Positions 1 through 6,124 of a stretch of 13,012 nucleotides of DNA are shown here, piece by piece. This DNA comes from Calditrichota bacterium (GTDB taxonomy: Bacteria > Calditrichota > Calditrichia > RBG-13-44-9 > J075). The DNA is taken from the NCBI GenBank assembly GCA_003695285.1, contig RFIL01000301.1:1-13012 (forward strand). Reading direction: 5' to 3'. A program made the position numbers and the translations under genes. A model generated the notes under the pieces. It made no database searches and was not told where the DNA came from. It was given only the letters and a program-made list of their open reading frames with translations. The number at the start of each line of letters is the position of its first letter. Position 1 is the stretch's first letter.

Positions 1-117
1 ATCATAAGGGTTGATAATCCAGGTAATCCCATCACGGACGATAGACCGCCCATCCTCTGCAATCTTTACCTTTGTGGCGGTATCTGGGGTTTGTTTGATG
101 CATACGGCAATATTCAC
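1..117 (-). CDS. etfB: Electron transfer flavoprotein subunit beta, N-terminal part (cut by window edge)
   Basis: Only the first 39 codons are visible; the gene runs off the left edge. The reading begins V(M)NIAVCIKQTPDTATKVKI and continues through DGRSI to INPYD. This is the typical EtfB N-terminus, with the (V/I)KQ-PDT segment that starts the Rossmann-like AMP/FAD-binding fold. EtfB pairs with EtfA and passes electrons from acyl-CoA dehydrogenases or other flavoenzymes to a quinone reductase. The start is a GTG at 117-115, with AGGAGG five bases upstream, which decides the start. The gene is divergent from rplM and shares a 351-bp AT-rich spacer with it. I cannot tell from this fragment whether it is a housekeeping or an electron-bifurcating EtfB. 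Confidence 0.88.
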   Translation of the reverse strand, partial: MNIAVCIKQTPDTATKVKIAEDGRSIVRDGITWIINPYD

Positions 118-317
118 GATAGCCTCCTGAAGTTAAGGTCACATAATTCCATGATTTACTTTAAATTTTGAATTCCCAAAACTGCTACAAATGAATTTTT
201 TTTGCAACAGATTTATATGAAGTTTTAAAAATTATGAATTCTAAGATTGATTGCAATACTTTTATAAATTTGTATATTTCCTATGATTTAATTGGATTTC
301 GAAAATAAAAAAATGGC

Positions 318-348
318 TTGACATAAAATTTGCATGCCTATAAATTTG
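318..348 (+). promoter_or_regulatory. Promoter for rplM-rpsI
   Basis: A perfect -35 TTGACA lies at 318-323. The -10 can be read as TATAAA (339-344, 15-bp spacer) or TAAATT (341-346, 17-bp spacer). The same bases also fit the Bacteroidota-type -7 element TAnnTTTG (341-348), 20 bp after a TTG. Either reading puts the transcript start near 352-356, leaving a leader of about 115 bases before rplM. Confidence 0.6.
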
Positions 349-365
349 TCGACTTTGAAAAAACA

Positions 366-448
366 GATGTATCTTCGTTTACATCGAGTGAAAAAATTAG
401 AGAAATAATGAACCATAGCCCGACATTGTTTTGTTAAGGGCAGGTGTT
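366..448 (+). promoter_or_regulatory. Possible structured leader upstream of rplM
   Basis: Two hairpins can be drawn in the predicted 5' leader. The first pairs GATGTA (366-371) with TACATC (380-385) around an 8-base loop. The second pairs GCCC (418-421) with GGGC (438-441) and can extend outward by pairing AACC (411-414) with GGTGTT (443-448) across small internal loops. L13-binding mRNA leaders are known in other bacteria. Autoregulation here is only inferred, and the second stem is modest. Confidence 0.3.
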
Positions 449-468
449 AAGTAAGGAGGAGTCAAGTA

Positions 469-906
469 GTGAGAACCGATTATTCAAAGCCAGCTGAAAT
501 CATGGCTTCCAGAAAATGGTATGTGGTGGATGCCAGGGATATGGTCCTGGGGCGTCTGGCAAGCAACGTTGCTCGCATTCTCCAGGGCAAACATAAGCCC
601 AATTATGCTCCCCACCAGGATGTTGGAGATTTTGTAGTGGTCATCAATGCGGAAAAAGTTCGTCTTACGGGAAATAAGATGGATCAAAAAACATATTTCC
701 GACATTCTGGTTATCCGGGTGGAGAAAAAATTATTCCCTTTCGTAGGATGATTTCACGAAAACCGGAATATGTCATTGAACATGCGGTGCGTTTGATGCT
801 TCCCAAAAACGCGCTGGGTCGGAAAATGTTTAAAAAATTAAAAGTTTATGCGGGTGATCAACACCCTCACGAAGCCCAAAGACCTGAACCCATAACTTTT
901 GAATGA
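469..906 (+). CDS. rplM: 50S ribosomal protein L13 (uL13)
   Basis: At 145 residues this is the normal bacterial L13 length. Family landmarks are KWYVVDA near residue 16, LGRLAS, GKHKPNYAPHQDVGDFVVVINAEKV, the RHSGYPGG turn (about 79-86), MLPKNALGRKM and KVYAG-HPH near the end. L13 is an early-assembling 23S rRNA-binding protein of the large subunit. The start is taken as GTG 469, with AAGGAGG (453-459) nine bases upstream. The N-terminal YSKPAE segment that follows is conserved in the family, so the internal ATG at residue 12 is less likely. The stop codon overlaps the rpsI ribosome binding site, so the two are probably translationally coupled. Confidence 0.97.
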   Translation: MRTDYSKPAEIMASRKWYVVDARDMVLGRLASNVARILQGKHKPNYAPHQDVGDFVVVINAEKVRLTGNKMDQKTYFRHSGYPGGEKIIPFRRMISRKPEYVIEHAVRLMLPKNALGRKMFKKLKVYAGDQHPHEAQRPEPITFE

Positions 907-917
907 GGTAATACCCG

Positions 918-1304
918 ATGGAAGTATATTCTGCAATTGGAAGGAGAAAATCCTCTGTTGCCCGGGTGCGGTTAGTCCCCGGAAGCGGAAAAATAACAGT
1001 CAATAAACGTGAAGTACTGGATTATTTCAAAAGAGAAACATTGAAAATGATTATCGAACAGCCGTTTGAGATCACGGAAACGGTGGGTAAGTTTGATGTT
1101 ATCGCCAATATTAATGGCGGAGGGCTTTCCGGTCAGGCAGAAGCATTACGCCTGGGTATCTCGCGAGCGCTGTTAACCTGGAATCCGGAATTACGACCCG
1201 CTTTAAAGTCCGCTGGTTTCCTTACCAGGGATCCCCGGGAAGTGGAACGGAAAAAATATGGTCGTCCAAAAGCACGGAAACGATTCCAGTTCTCCAAACG
1301 CTAA
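918..1304 (+). CDS. rpsI: 30S ribosomal protein S9 (uS9)
   Basis: The protein has 128 residues, the usual length for bacterial S9. It begins YSAIGRRKSSVARVRL and contains the NGGGLSGQAEALRLGISRAL block. It ends in the basic tail RKRFQFSKR, whose last residues reach toward the P-site tRNA in the ribosome. It lies 11 bases after rplM, the classic rplM-rpsI pair. Its ribosome binding site, GAGG at 905-908, is built into the rplM stop region. A hairpin terminator begins about 10 bases after the stop, so the pair forms a self-contained transcription unit. Confidence 0.97.
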   Translation: MEVYSAIGRRKSSVARVRLVPGSGKITVNKREVLDYFKRETLKMIIEQPFEITETVGKFDVIANINGGGLSGQAEALRLGISRALLTWNPELRPALKSAGFLTRDPREVERKKYGRPKARKRFQFSKR

Positions 1305-1314
1305 AAAGTGTTAT

Positions 1315-1335
1315 AACCCCCGAGTGGGGTTTTTT
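1315..1335 (+). terminator. Rho-independent terminator after rpsI
   Basis: AACCCC (1315-1320) pairs with GGGGTT (1326-1331) around a 5-base loop CGAGT, and the downstream arm runs into six consecutive T (1330-1335). The stem is short but GC-rich and sits just after the rpsI stop. Confidence 0.8.
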
Positions 1336-1345
1336 ATTGTTGCCG

Positions 1346-1369
1346 CACCTGAATTTACCGGTTCGGGTG
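1346..1369 (+). other. Hairpin in the rpsI-rpsB spacer
   Basis: CACCTGAA (1346-1353) pairs with TTCGGGTG (1362-1369), with one T-G wobble and an 8-base loop. No T-run follows, so it is not a terminator. It could be the outer part of the rpsB leader or a read-through structure. Confidence 0.3.
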
Positions 1370-1394
1370 TTGAATTAAGTTAACCAATCACACA

Positions 1395-1457
1395 CGCTAT
1401 CTGATCTTTTGAGGGGTGTTCTGCTTTGCAGAATTCTCGAAAGAGTAGAGGATAGCG
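1395..1457 (+). promoter_or_regulatory. Structured mRNA leader of rpsB-tsf (candidate S2 autoregulatory element)
   Basis: One long interrupted hairpin can be folded. The base stem pairs CGCTATC (1395-1401) with GATAGCG (1451-1457). The middle stem of 9 bp pairs 1405-1413 with 1436-1444, including one wobble. The apical stem of 7 bp pairs 1418-1424 with 1428-1434 around a TTT loop. Small asymmetric internal loops (TGA/GTAGAG and GGGT/T) separate the stems. The structure ends 21 bases before the rpsB Shine-Dalgarno (AAAGGAG, 1479-1485). S2 represses its own mRNA through a leader in enteric bacteria, so a similar role is plausible. I do not recognise this fold as a named family. Confidence 0.5.
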
Positions 1458-1490
1458 GAGGACATTAACCCAAAGAGTAAAGGAGTATCT

Positions 1491-2231
1491 ATGAAGGTTA
1501 CATTAGAAGATTTGTTACGCGCAGGTGTTCATTTCGGTCATCTAACCCGCCGTTGGAATCCTAAAATGGCTCCCTATATTTTTATGGAGCGCAATAATAT
1601 TCACATCATCGATTTAAAGAAAACCCTTCAGCATTTACAGGTTGCCACGGAGAAAATTAAAGAGGTTGTGGCTCGGGGTGAGGAAGTGTTGTTTGTTGGC
1701 ACAAAAAAACAGGCAAAGGATATTCTCATCGCTGAAGCCACTCGATGCAACATGCCTTACATGACAGATCGTTGGTTGGGGGGCACCTTAACCAATTTTG
1801 CGACCATCAAAAAGAGTATCCGCAAGCTGGAACAATATGAGAAGATGGAGGCAGATGGCACTCTGGAAAAGATGACCAAGAAGGAGCGGCTCCAGATTCA
1901 TCGGGAAATTGAAAAGATGAAAAAGGTGTTCATCGGGATTCAGGAAATGAAACGACTTCCCGGAGCGCTTTATGTTGTTGATATTGTAAAAGAAGAAATC
2001 GCCGTAAAAGAAGGTATCAAACTTGGTATCCCCATCTTTGCTATCGTGGACACAAATTGTGATCCCACGATGGTGGATTATCCGATTCCGGGGAATGATG
2101 ATTCTACCAAGTCGATTGGGTTGATTACACGTGTTTTAACGGATGCCATCCTGGAAGCACAAGCGACCCAGAAAGCTAAACAAGAAGAGGAAGAACAAAA
2201 AGCAGAAAAAGAGGAAGCTCCCAGTAGCTAA
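1491..2231 (+). CDS. rpsB: 30S ribosomal protein S2 (uS2)
   Basis: The protein has 246 residues. Family hallmarks are LLRAGVHFGHLTRRWNPKM at residues 8-26, IHIIDLKKTL, FVGTKKQAKDI, RWLGGTLTNF (about 94-103), PGALYVVDI and IPIFAIVDTNCDP. The last 20 or so residues form a highly charged Glu/Lys tail (EEEEQKAEKEEAPSS), a common variable extension of S2. S2 joins the small subunit late and bridges head and body near S1 and the mRNA exit. AAAGGAG lies five bases before the ATG. The gene heads an rpsB-tsf pair, conserved across bacteria, and is preceded by a strong candidate leader structure. Confidence 0.97.
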   Translation: MKVTLEDLLRAGVHFGHLTRRWNPKMAPYIFMERNNIHIIDLKKTLQHLQVATEKIKEVVARGEEVLFVGTKKQAKDILIAEATRCNMPYMTDRWLGGTLTNFATIKKSIRKLEQYEKMEADGTLEKMTKKERLQIHREIEKMKKVFIGIQEMKRLPGALYVVDIVKEEIAVKEGIKLGIPIFAIVDTNCDPTMVDYPIPGNDDSTKSIGLITRVLTDAILEAQATQKAKQEEEEQKAEKEEAPSS

Positions 2232-2283
2232 TCCTCTTGGATCTGGAATAGAAAATTAAGTTATAGAAAGGAGTACTGAACTT

Positions 2284-2883
2284 ATGGCTACAATCACGGC
2301 TGCAATGGTCAAAGAGTTACGTGAAAAAACCGGTGCCGGGATGATGGATTGTAAAAAAGCCCTCACCGAAGCAGATGGAGATATGGAGAAAGCAGTTGAA
2401 TTTCTCCGAAAAAAAGGAATTGCCAAAGCAGAGAAGAAGGCTTCCCGCGAAGTGAAAGATGGATTGGTAGAAGCCTATATCCATGCCGGCGGTAAATTGG
2501 GAGTGTTGGTTGAGGTGAATTGTGAAACCGATTTTGTGGCAAAGACAGAGGATTTTCAAAACTTTGTACACAATGTTGCTATGCAAATTGCTGCTACCAA
2601 TCCCATTGCCATCACTCGTGAAGAAGTTCCTTCAGAACTAATAGAGAAAGAATTAAATATCTACAAAGCACAGGCAAAAGAGGCAGGAAAGCCGGATCAT
2701 ATAATTGAAAAAATTGCAATGGGTAAAATGGAAAAATTTTATTCCGAAAATGTGTTATTGGAACAGGCATATATACGTGATCCGGAGAAAACGGTGAAAG
2801 ATTATATGACTGAAATCATTGCCAAACTGGGTGAAAATATTACCATCCGTCGTTTTGCACGTTTTCGAATTGGCGATGAATAA
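2284..2883 (+). CDS. tsf: Translation elongation factor Ts, short form
   Basis: This is the nucleotide exchange factor for EF-Tu. It opens with the N-terminal UBA-like domain (VKELREKTGAGMMDCKKALTEADGD, about 9-33). The core motif CETDFVAKTEDFQNF, around residues 80-94, contains the TDFV segment that inserts into EF-Tu. It ends with KLGENITIRRFARF. At 199 residues it matches the compact Thermus-type form (about 196 residues) and lacks the second half of the core and the coiled coil of the 283-residue E. coli protein. It is not truncated, since the family C-terminus is present. It lies 52 bases after rpsB with AAAGGAG upstream, and a hairpin follows the stop. Confidence 0.96.
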   Translation: MATITAAMVKELREKTGAGMMDCKKALTEADGDMEKAVEFLRKKGIAKAEKKASREVKDGLVEAYIHAGGKLGVLVEVNCETDFVAKTEDFQNFVHNVAMQIAATNPIAITREEVPSELIEKELNIYKAQAKEAGKPDHIIEKIAMGKMEKFYSENVLLEQAYIRDPEKTVKDYMTEIIAKLGENITIRRFARFRIGDE

Positions 2884-2896
2884 TTCAATTTTTCAT

Positions 2897-2932
2897 AAGG
2901 GGTGTCTGTAGCTGTTGACTATGACACCCCTT
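2897..2932 (+). terminator. Terminator-like hairpin after tsf
   Basis: A perfect 10-bp stem pairs AAGGGGTGTC (2897-2906) with GACACCCCTT (2923-2932) around a 16-base loop. The T-tract is weak (TTTGGTTTAT), so termination may be partial. The loop contains the -35 box of the pyrH promoter. Confidence 0.6.
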
Positions 2933-2943
2933 TGGTTTATATT
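2915..2943 (+). promoter_or_regulatory. Sigma70-type promoter for pyrH-frr
   Basis: TTGACT (2915-2920) is followed after exactly 17 bp by TATATT (2938-2943). The predicted start is near 2950, giving a leader of about 58 bases before pyrH. The -35 sits in the loop of the tsf terminator hairpin, and the spacer includes the hairpin's downstream arm. Confidence 0.55.
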
Positions 2944-3007
2944 ATGATCTTCATGAATTTCCGTTCTACATGCAATAAATTAGTGGTTAAACCTCCTGGA
3001 TACCTGA

Positions 3008-3727
3008 ATGAATAAACAGCCCAAATATAAGCGCATTTTATTAAAACTAAGTGGTGAATCCCTGGCCGGCTCCCAAAAACAGGGTATTAATCTGGAAGTG
3101 TTGCGTCGTTATGCCAGCGAAGTGAAGAAAGTGGTTGATCTTGGTGTGCAGGTGGCGCTGGTTGTTGGGGGTGGGAATATCTTTCGTGGAATTTCCGAAG
3201 CCGCACGTGAAATGGATCGGGTTTCAGCGGATTATATGGGAATGCTGGCAACAGTGATAAATTCCATGGCTCTTCAGAATGCTTTAGAGAACATCGGAGT
3301 ATATACACGAGTGCAAACTGCCATTCCCATGGAGCAGATTGCTGAACCTTTTATCCGTCGTCGGGCAGTTCGTCATCTGGAAAAAGGTCGGGTGGTCATT
3401 TTTGCTGCGGGAACCGGCAATCCTTATTTTACTACCGACACAGCAGCGGTTTTGCGTGCCATTGAAATTGAAGCGGAGGTCATCCTCAAGGGAACCCGAG
3501 TCGATGGGGTGTATTCAGCTGACCCGGAAAAACATCCGGATGCTATCAAATATGATGAGTTAACCTACTTAAAAGTAGTGAAAGATGGGCTAAGAATTAT
3601 GGACCCCACGGCTATCACCCTATCTATGGATAATTTATTACCCATTATCGTATTTAATATGGAAGTTGAAGATAATTTAAAGCGCGTTGTTATGGGCGAA
3701 CTCATAGGAACCAAGGTTAGGAGTTAA
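3008..3727 (+). CDS. pyrH: Uridylate kinase (UMP kinase)
   Basis: This cytoplasmic enzyme phosphorylates UMP to UDP with ATP, in pyrimidine nucleotide synthesis. It is a 239-residue amino-acid-kinase-fold protein of usual length. Visible motifs are RILLKLSGESLAG (9-21), VVGGGNIFRG (about 53-62) and the DRVSADYMGMLATVINSMALQ block that binds UMP. They continue with GTGNPYFTTDTAAVLRA, ILKGTRVDGVYSADP and the C-terminal MDPTAITLSMDN. The start has only a weak GGA upstream. The bases before it (CCTCCT, 2992-2997) match the anti-Shine-Dalgarno sequence rather than its complement, so initiation may be SD-independent. The stop lies two bases before the frr start codon, as in many bacterial pyrH-frr operons. 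Confidence 0.97.
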   Translation: MNKQPKYKRILLKLSGESLAGSQKQGINLEVLRRYASEVKKVVDLGVQVALVVGGGNIFRGISEAAREMDRVSADYMGMLATVINSMALQNALENIGVYTRVQTAIPMEQIAEPFIRRRAVRHLEKGRVVIFAAGTGNPYFTTDTAAVLRAIEIEAEVILKGTRVDGVYSADPEKHPDAIKYDELTYLKVVKDGLRIMDPTAITLSMDNLLPIIVFNMEVEDNLKRVVMGELIGTKVRS

Positions 3728-3729
3728 TT

Positions 3730-4287
3730 ATGACACTAGAAGAAATTTTTAAAGATGCCGAAGAACGGATGAAAAAATCAGTCAATCATGTGCAACATGA
3801 GCTGGCCAGAATCCGGACCGGTCGGGCCACGCCCGCGTTGCTGGATGCCGTAAAGGTAGAGTATTATGGTTCAAAAGTCCCTTTGAATCAAGTGGCGACC
3901 ATTACAGCCCCTGAACCCCGGTTGTTGGTTGTTCAGCCCTGGGAGAAAAGAATGATTGCAGAGGTAGAGAAGGCTATCCTCCAGGCGGAACTTGGTTTAA
4001 ATCCTTCCAACGATGGGAACGTGGTTCGCGTGCCAATACCGGAATTGAGCGAAGAGCGTCGACAGGAGTTGTTGAAGCTGGTCAAGAAGTATTGTGAGGA
4101 TGGCAGAGTAGCCATTCGAAATGTAAGAAGGGATGCTAACGAACACATCAAGAAGTTAGAAAAAGCTCATGAGATTTCTGAAGATTCCAGTCACGATGCT
4201 CAGGATAGGATTCAAAAATTAACCGACAAGTATATTGAAGAGATTGATGAAATTTTGTCGCACAAAGAAAAGGAAATTATGGAATAG
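3730..4287 (+). CDS. frr: Ribosome recycling factor
   Basis: The protein has 185 residues, the standard RRF length. With EF-G it splits post-termination ribosomes. Motifs are ELARIRTGRATPALLD (residues 25-40), VEYYGSKVPLNQVATI, VVQPWEKRMIAEVEKAI, GLNPSNDGNVVRVPIPELSEERR and the C-terminal helical RNVRRDANEHIKKLEK region. These give the three-helix bundle and the small beta domain in the usual order. AGGAG, six bases before the ATG, is embedded in the last codons of pyrH, so translation is likely coupled. A strong terminator follows within 80 bases. Confidence 0.97.
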   Translation: MTLEEIFKDAEERMKKSVNHVQHELARIRTGRATPALLDAVKVEYYGSKVPLNQVATITAPEPRLLVVQPWEKRMIAEVEKAILQAELGLNPSNDGNVVRVPIPELSEERRQELLKLVKKYCEDGRVAIRNVRRDANEHIKKLEKAHEISEDSSHDAQDRIQKLTDKYIEEIDEILSHKEKEIME

Positions 4288-4364
4288 CTGGTTCTGAGGT
4301 TCTTATATTTGACGACCGGATGACCATATCTTTTTAGTGATAAAAAATTGTTAACATCCCATTG

Positions 4365-4393
4365 AACGCCGGATGAATAAGCCGGCGTTTTTT
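4365..4393 (+). terminator. Strong rho-independent terminator after frr
   Basis: AACGCCGG (4365-4372) pairs perfectly with CCGGCGTT (4382-4389) around a 9-base loop, ending in six T (4388-4393). It sits between frr and lpxB, and its tail ends only 23 bases before the lpxB ATG. Confidence 0.9.
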
Positions 4394-4416
4394 AATACCC
4401 AGGAGTTTGTTTAAGT

Positions 4417-5574
4417 ATGGAAAAAGATTCCCCGGTATTTTTTCTGATCGCCGGAGAGGTATCCGGTGATAGGCATGGAGCGGATCTGATAAAAGAGTTA
4501 AGAAAACTGTATCCAGAAGCTCGCTTTAAAGGGATAGGGGGAGATAAATTAAAAGCCGCTGGTATGGAACTCCTCTATCATAATTCTCGCTTAGCTTTTC
4601 TGGGAATAACGGAAGTGGTAAAGCATTTGCCATTTATTCGTCGCGTGATGAAAGATGTAAAAGAAGAACTGCGTAAGGGGGTAGATGCTGTCATTCTGAT
4701 AGATTATCCGGGATTTAATCTGAAAATAGCTCCTTATGCTAAAAAATTGGGAATACCGGTCATTTACTATATTTGCCCACAACTCTGGGCCTGGGGGGAA
4801 AAACGAGTTGAAAAAATCCGCCGTTATGTGGATCTCCCTCTGGTGATTTTCAAATTTGAAGAACTCTTTTATGCTCAACATGGAATTGAAGCTGAGTTTG
4901 TCGGGCATCCATTAACTGAGCAGATACACATCACCGTTGGTAAGGAAGCATTTTTCAGGAAACATCAACTTCCGATAGAAAAACCCCTGGTGGGGTTGTT
5001 TCCGGGGTCTCGAGAGATGGAGATTAGAAAGATTTTGCCGGTAATGTTGCAAGCGGTAGAGATGTATCAAAAAAAACAGGATATTACTATCGCCATTGGC
5101 GCTGCCTCACACATCCCTACTTCCTTATATCAGGAATTTCTCTCAGGGAATTCAGATGTCCCGCTCATCTCTGGTGATGAAGTCCATGCTTTGATGAAAT
5201 ATTCTCACGTGGGATTGGTAAGCAGTGGCACCGCTACGCTAGAGATGGGTTATCTGCAGACACCTATGGTGGTATTATATTCGGTATCCCCGATAACATA
5301 CTGGATCGGGAAACGGCTGGTTAAAATTGACACAATTGCCCTGGCAAATATTGTGATAGGAGAGAAAGTCGTTCCGGAATTAATTCAGGGCGCGATGACA
5401 GCTGAAAAGGTTCTGTTTGAATTGGAACGATATTTTCAGAATCCAACGTATTATAACTCTGTGAAAGAACGTCTAAGTGACATTCAAAAAGAATTAGGCC
5501 CCCCGGGCGCAGCTTCGAGAGCTGCAGCCCGTATTGCCTCGTTCCTGAACCAGCATCCACCACAGGAGATTTAA
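4417..5574 (+). CDS. lpxB: Lipid-A-disaccharide synthase
   Basis: LpxB is a membrane-associated GT19 glycosyltransferase. It joins 2,3-diacylglucosamine-1-phosphate (lipid X) to UDP-diacylglucosamine, forming the lipid A disaccharide. At 385 residues it has family length. Motifs include AGEVSGDRHGADL with Glu14 (the conserved N-terminal acid), GIGGDKLKAAGM, LIDYPGFN with Asp96 aligning with the proposed catalytic Asp, YYICPQLWAWGEKR, FVGHPL and GLFPGSREMEI. The C-terminal half carries VSSGTATLEM and the GPPGAASRAAARI end. AGGAG lies 11 bases upstream of the ATG, a little long. Its presence shows a lipopolysaccharide-making diderm. The terminator immediately upstream leaves almost no room for a promoter, so expression may depend on read-through. 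Confidence 0.95.
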   Translation: MEKDSPVFFLIAGEVSGDRHGADLIKELRKLYPEARFKGIGGDKLKAAGMELLYHNSRLAFLGITEVVKHLPFIRRVMKDVKEELRKGVDAVILIDYPGFNLKIAPYAKKLGIPVIYYICPQLWAWGEKRVEKIRRYVDLPLVIFKFEELFYAQHGIEAEFVGHPLTEQIHITVGKEAFFRKHQLPIEKPLVGLFPGSREMEIRKILPVMLQAVEMYQKKQDITIAIGAASHIPTSLYQEFLSGNSDVPLISGDEVHALMKYSHVGLVSSGTATLEMGYLQTPMVVLYSVSPITYWIGKRLVKIDTIALANIVIGEKVVPELIQGAMTAEKVLFELERYFQNPTYYNSVKERLSDIQKELGPPGAASRAAARIASFLNQHPPQEI

Positions 5575-5633
5575 TATCGTTTTTTAACCCTTACCGGGTC
5601 ATATCAAAGAAGATGTCCAGAAAGATTCTGCTT

Positions 5634-5882
5634 TTAATAATTCCAGGGCTGAGGATCGTTGAATTTTGTATATACAATTTTACGGATGGTTTCCGTGGAT
5701 AGATAAGAAAATTCTTCCTGAAGCTTCTGAATAATTTCTTTAGGCTTTTTCCTGGATTTCAGCGCTTCAAATTTTTTTCGAATGTAATAATCCCGAATAG
5801 CTCGTTCGTTCAAAAAACCTTTTTCCCACAACAGTCGGTAGAGTTCATCGTCTAAAAACTCTTTTAAAGGGTTACCATGCAT
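5634..5882 (-). CDS. Small basic helical protein, possible helix-turn-helix (unknown function)
   Basis: I do not recognise this 82-residue protein as a named family. It looks genuine: AGGAGG lies eight or nine bases before the ATG at 5882-5880, and a consensus promoter lies further upstream. The N-terminal part is acidic and helical (LKEFLDDELYRLLWEKGFLNERAIRDYYIRKKF, split by a Gly). A Lys/Arg-rich middle (LKSRKKPKEI) leads to EIIQKLQEEFSYLSTETIRKIVY at about 49-71. That segment has the spacing and hydrophobic pattern of a helix-turn-helix, with LSTETIRKIVY as a plausible recognition helix. It ends in an aromatic tail, QPWNY. There is no signal peptide, membrane helix or cysteine. It converges on lpxB with 59 bp between the stops and no clear terminator. 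A DNA-binding or adaptor role is inference only. Confidence 0.7.
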   Translation of the reverse strand: MHGNPLKEFLDDELYRLLWEKGFLNERAIRDYYIRKKFEALKSRKKPKEIIQKLQEEFSYLSTETIRKIVYTKFNDPQPWNY

Positions 5883-5899
5883 GCCGAATACCTCCTCGT

Positions 5900-5998
5900 T
5901 TAATTACGACCCAGATTTAATGGTGCCAACATGGTATCAATCAGACGATGAAACTCCTCCGGTTTATTGAACTTAATTGATAGAACTTGATTAGCTAT
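5900..5998 (-). pseudogene. Possible coding remnant or leader ORF upstream of the small minus-strand gene
   Basis: Read on the minus strand, 5998-5900 is open. It gives a protein-like sequence with the core SIKFNKPEEFHRLIDTML and the end APLNLGRN before TAA. It has no start codon near its 5' end, and an in-frame stop precedes it. The only ATG is at 5932-5930 and would give a 10-residue peptide. A GGAGGAG lies upstream at 5960-5954, but about 21 bases from that ATG. The KPEEFHRLID pattern recalls the C-terminal tail of alpha/beta hydrolases, a weak resemblance. It may be a decayed gene end, a leader peptide, or chance. Confidence 0.25.
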
Positions 5999-6095
5999 TT
6001 AAGCTATTAATACTGTTGTGATTAATTGAGAAAAATTATTTCGGTTGGTAACAGTGGGTCAATACACAACTTATCGTTTCGTTATCATTTTTCGT

Positions 6096-6124
6096 ATTAT
6101 AGAAATTCAATGATAAAAAATCAA
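6096..6124 (-). promoter_or_regulatory. Consensus sigma70 promoter for the small minus-strand gene
   Basis: On the minus strand, TTGATT (6124-6119) is followed after exactly 17 bp by a perfect TATAAT (6101-6096). The predicted start, near 6089, leaves a leader of about 205 bases before the ATG at 5882. No other minus-strand gene lies between. Confidence 0.6.

Larger units (their letters stand above)
118..468. other. AT-rich divergent intergenic region between etfB and rplM
   Basis: No coding reading is convincing on either strand. The stretch holds the etfB ribosome binding site at its left end, the rplM promoter and leader at its right, and two copies of the 11-mer TATAAATTTGT (263-273 and 339-349). 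The right copy overlaps the rplM -10 region. I found no good minus-strand promoter for etfB: candidates with TTGCAA have wrong spacing or poor -10 boxes. Confidence 0.6.

Noticed and set aside
4591..4908. 105-codon open frame antisense to lpxB
   Set aside because: Lies fully inside a conserved gene, shows no family pattern or ribosome site, and is a shadow of lpxB codons.
5509..5525. Hairpin GCAGCT/AGCTGC near the end of lpxB
   Set aside because: No T-run follows, and the bases encode the conserved GAASRAAAR end of LpxB, so the pairing is probably incidental.
5577..5605. Possible shared terminator between lpxB and the convergent small gene
   Set aside because: Only a 4-bp ACCC/GGGT stem, and the T-run precedes it on the plus strand, which is the wrong geometry in both directions.
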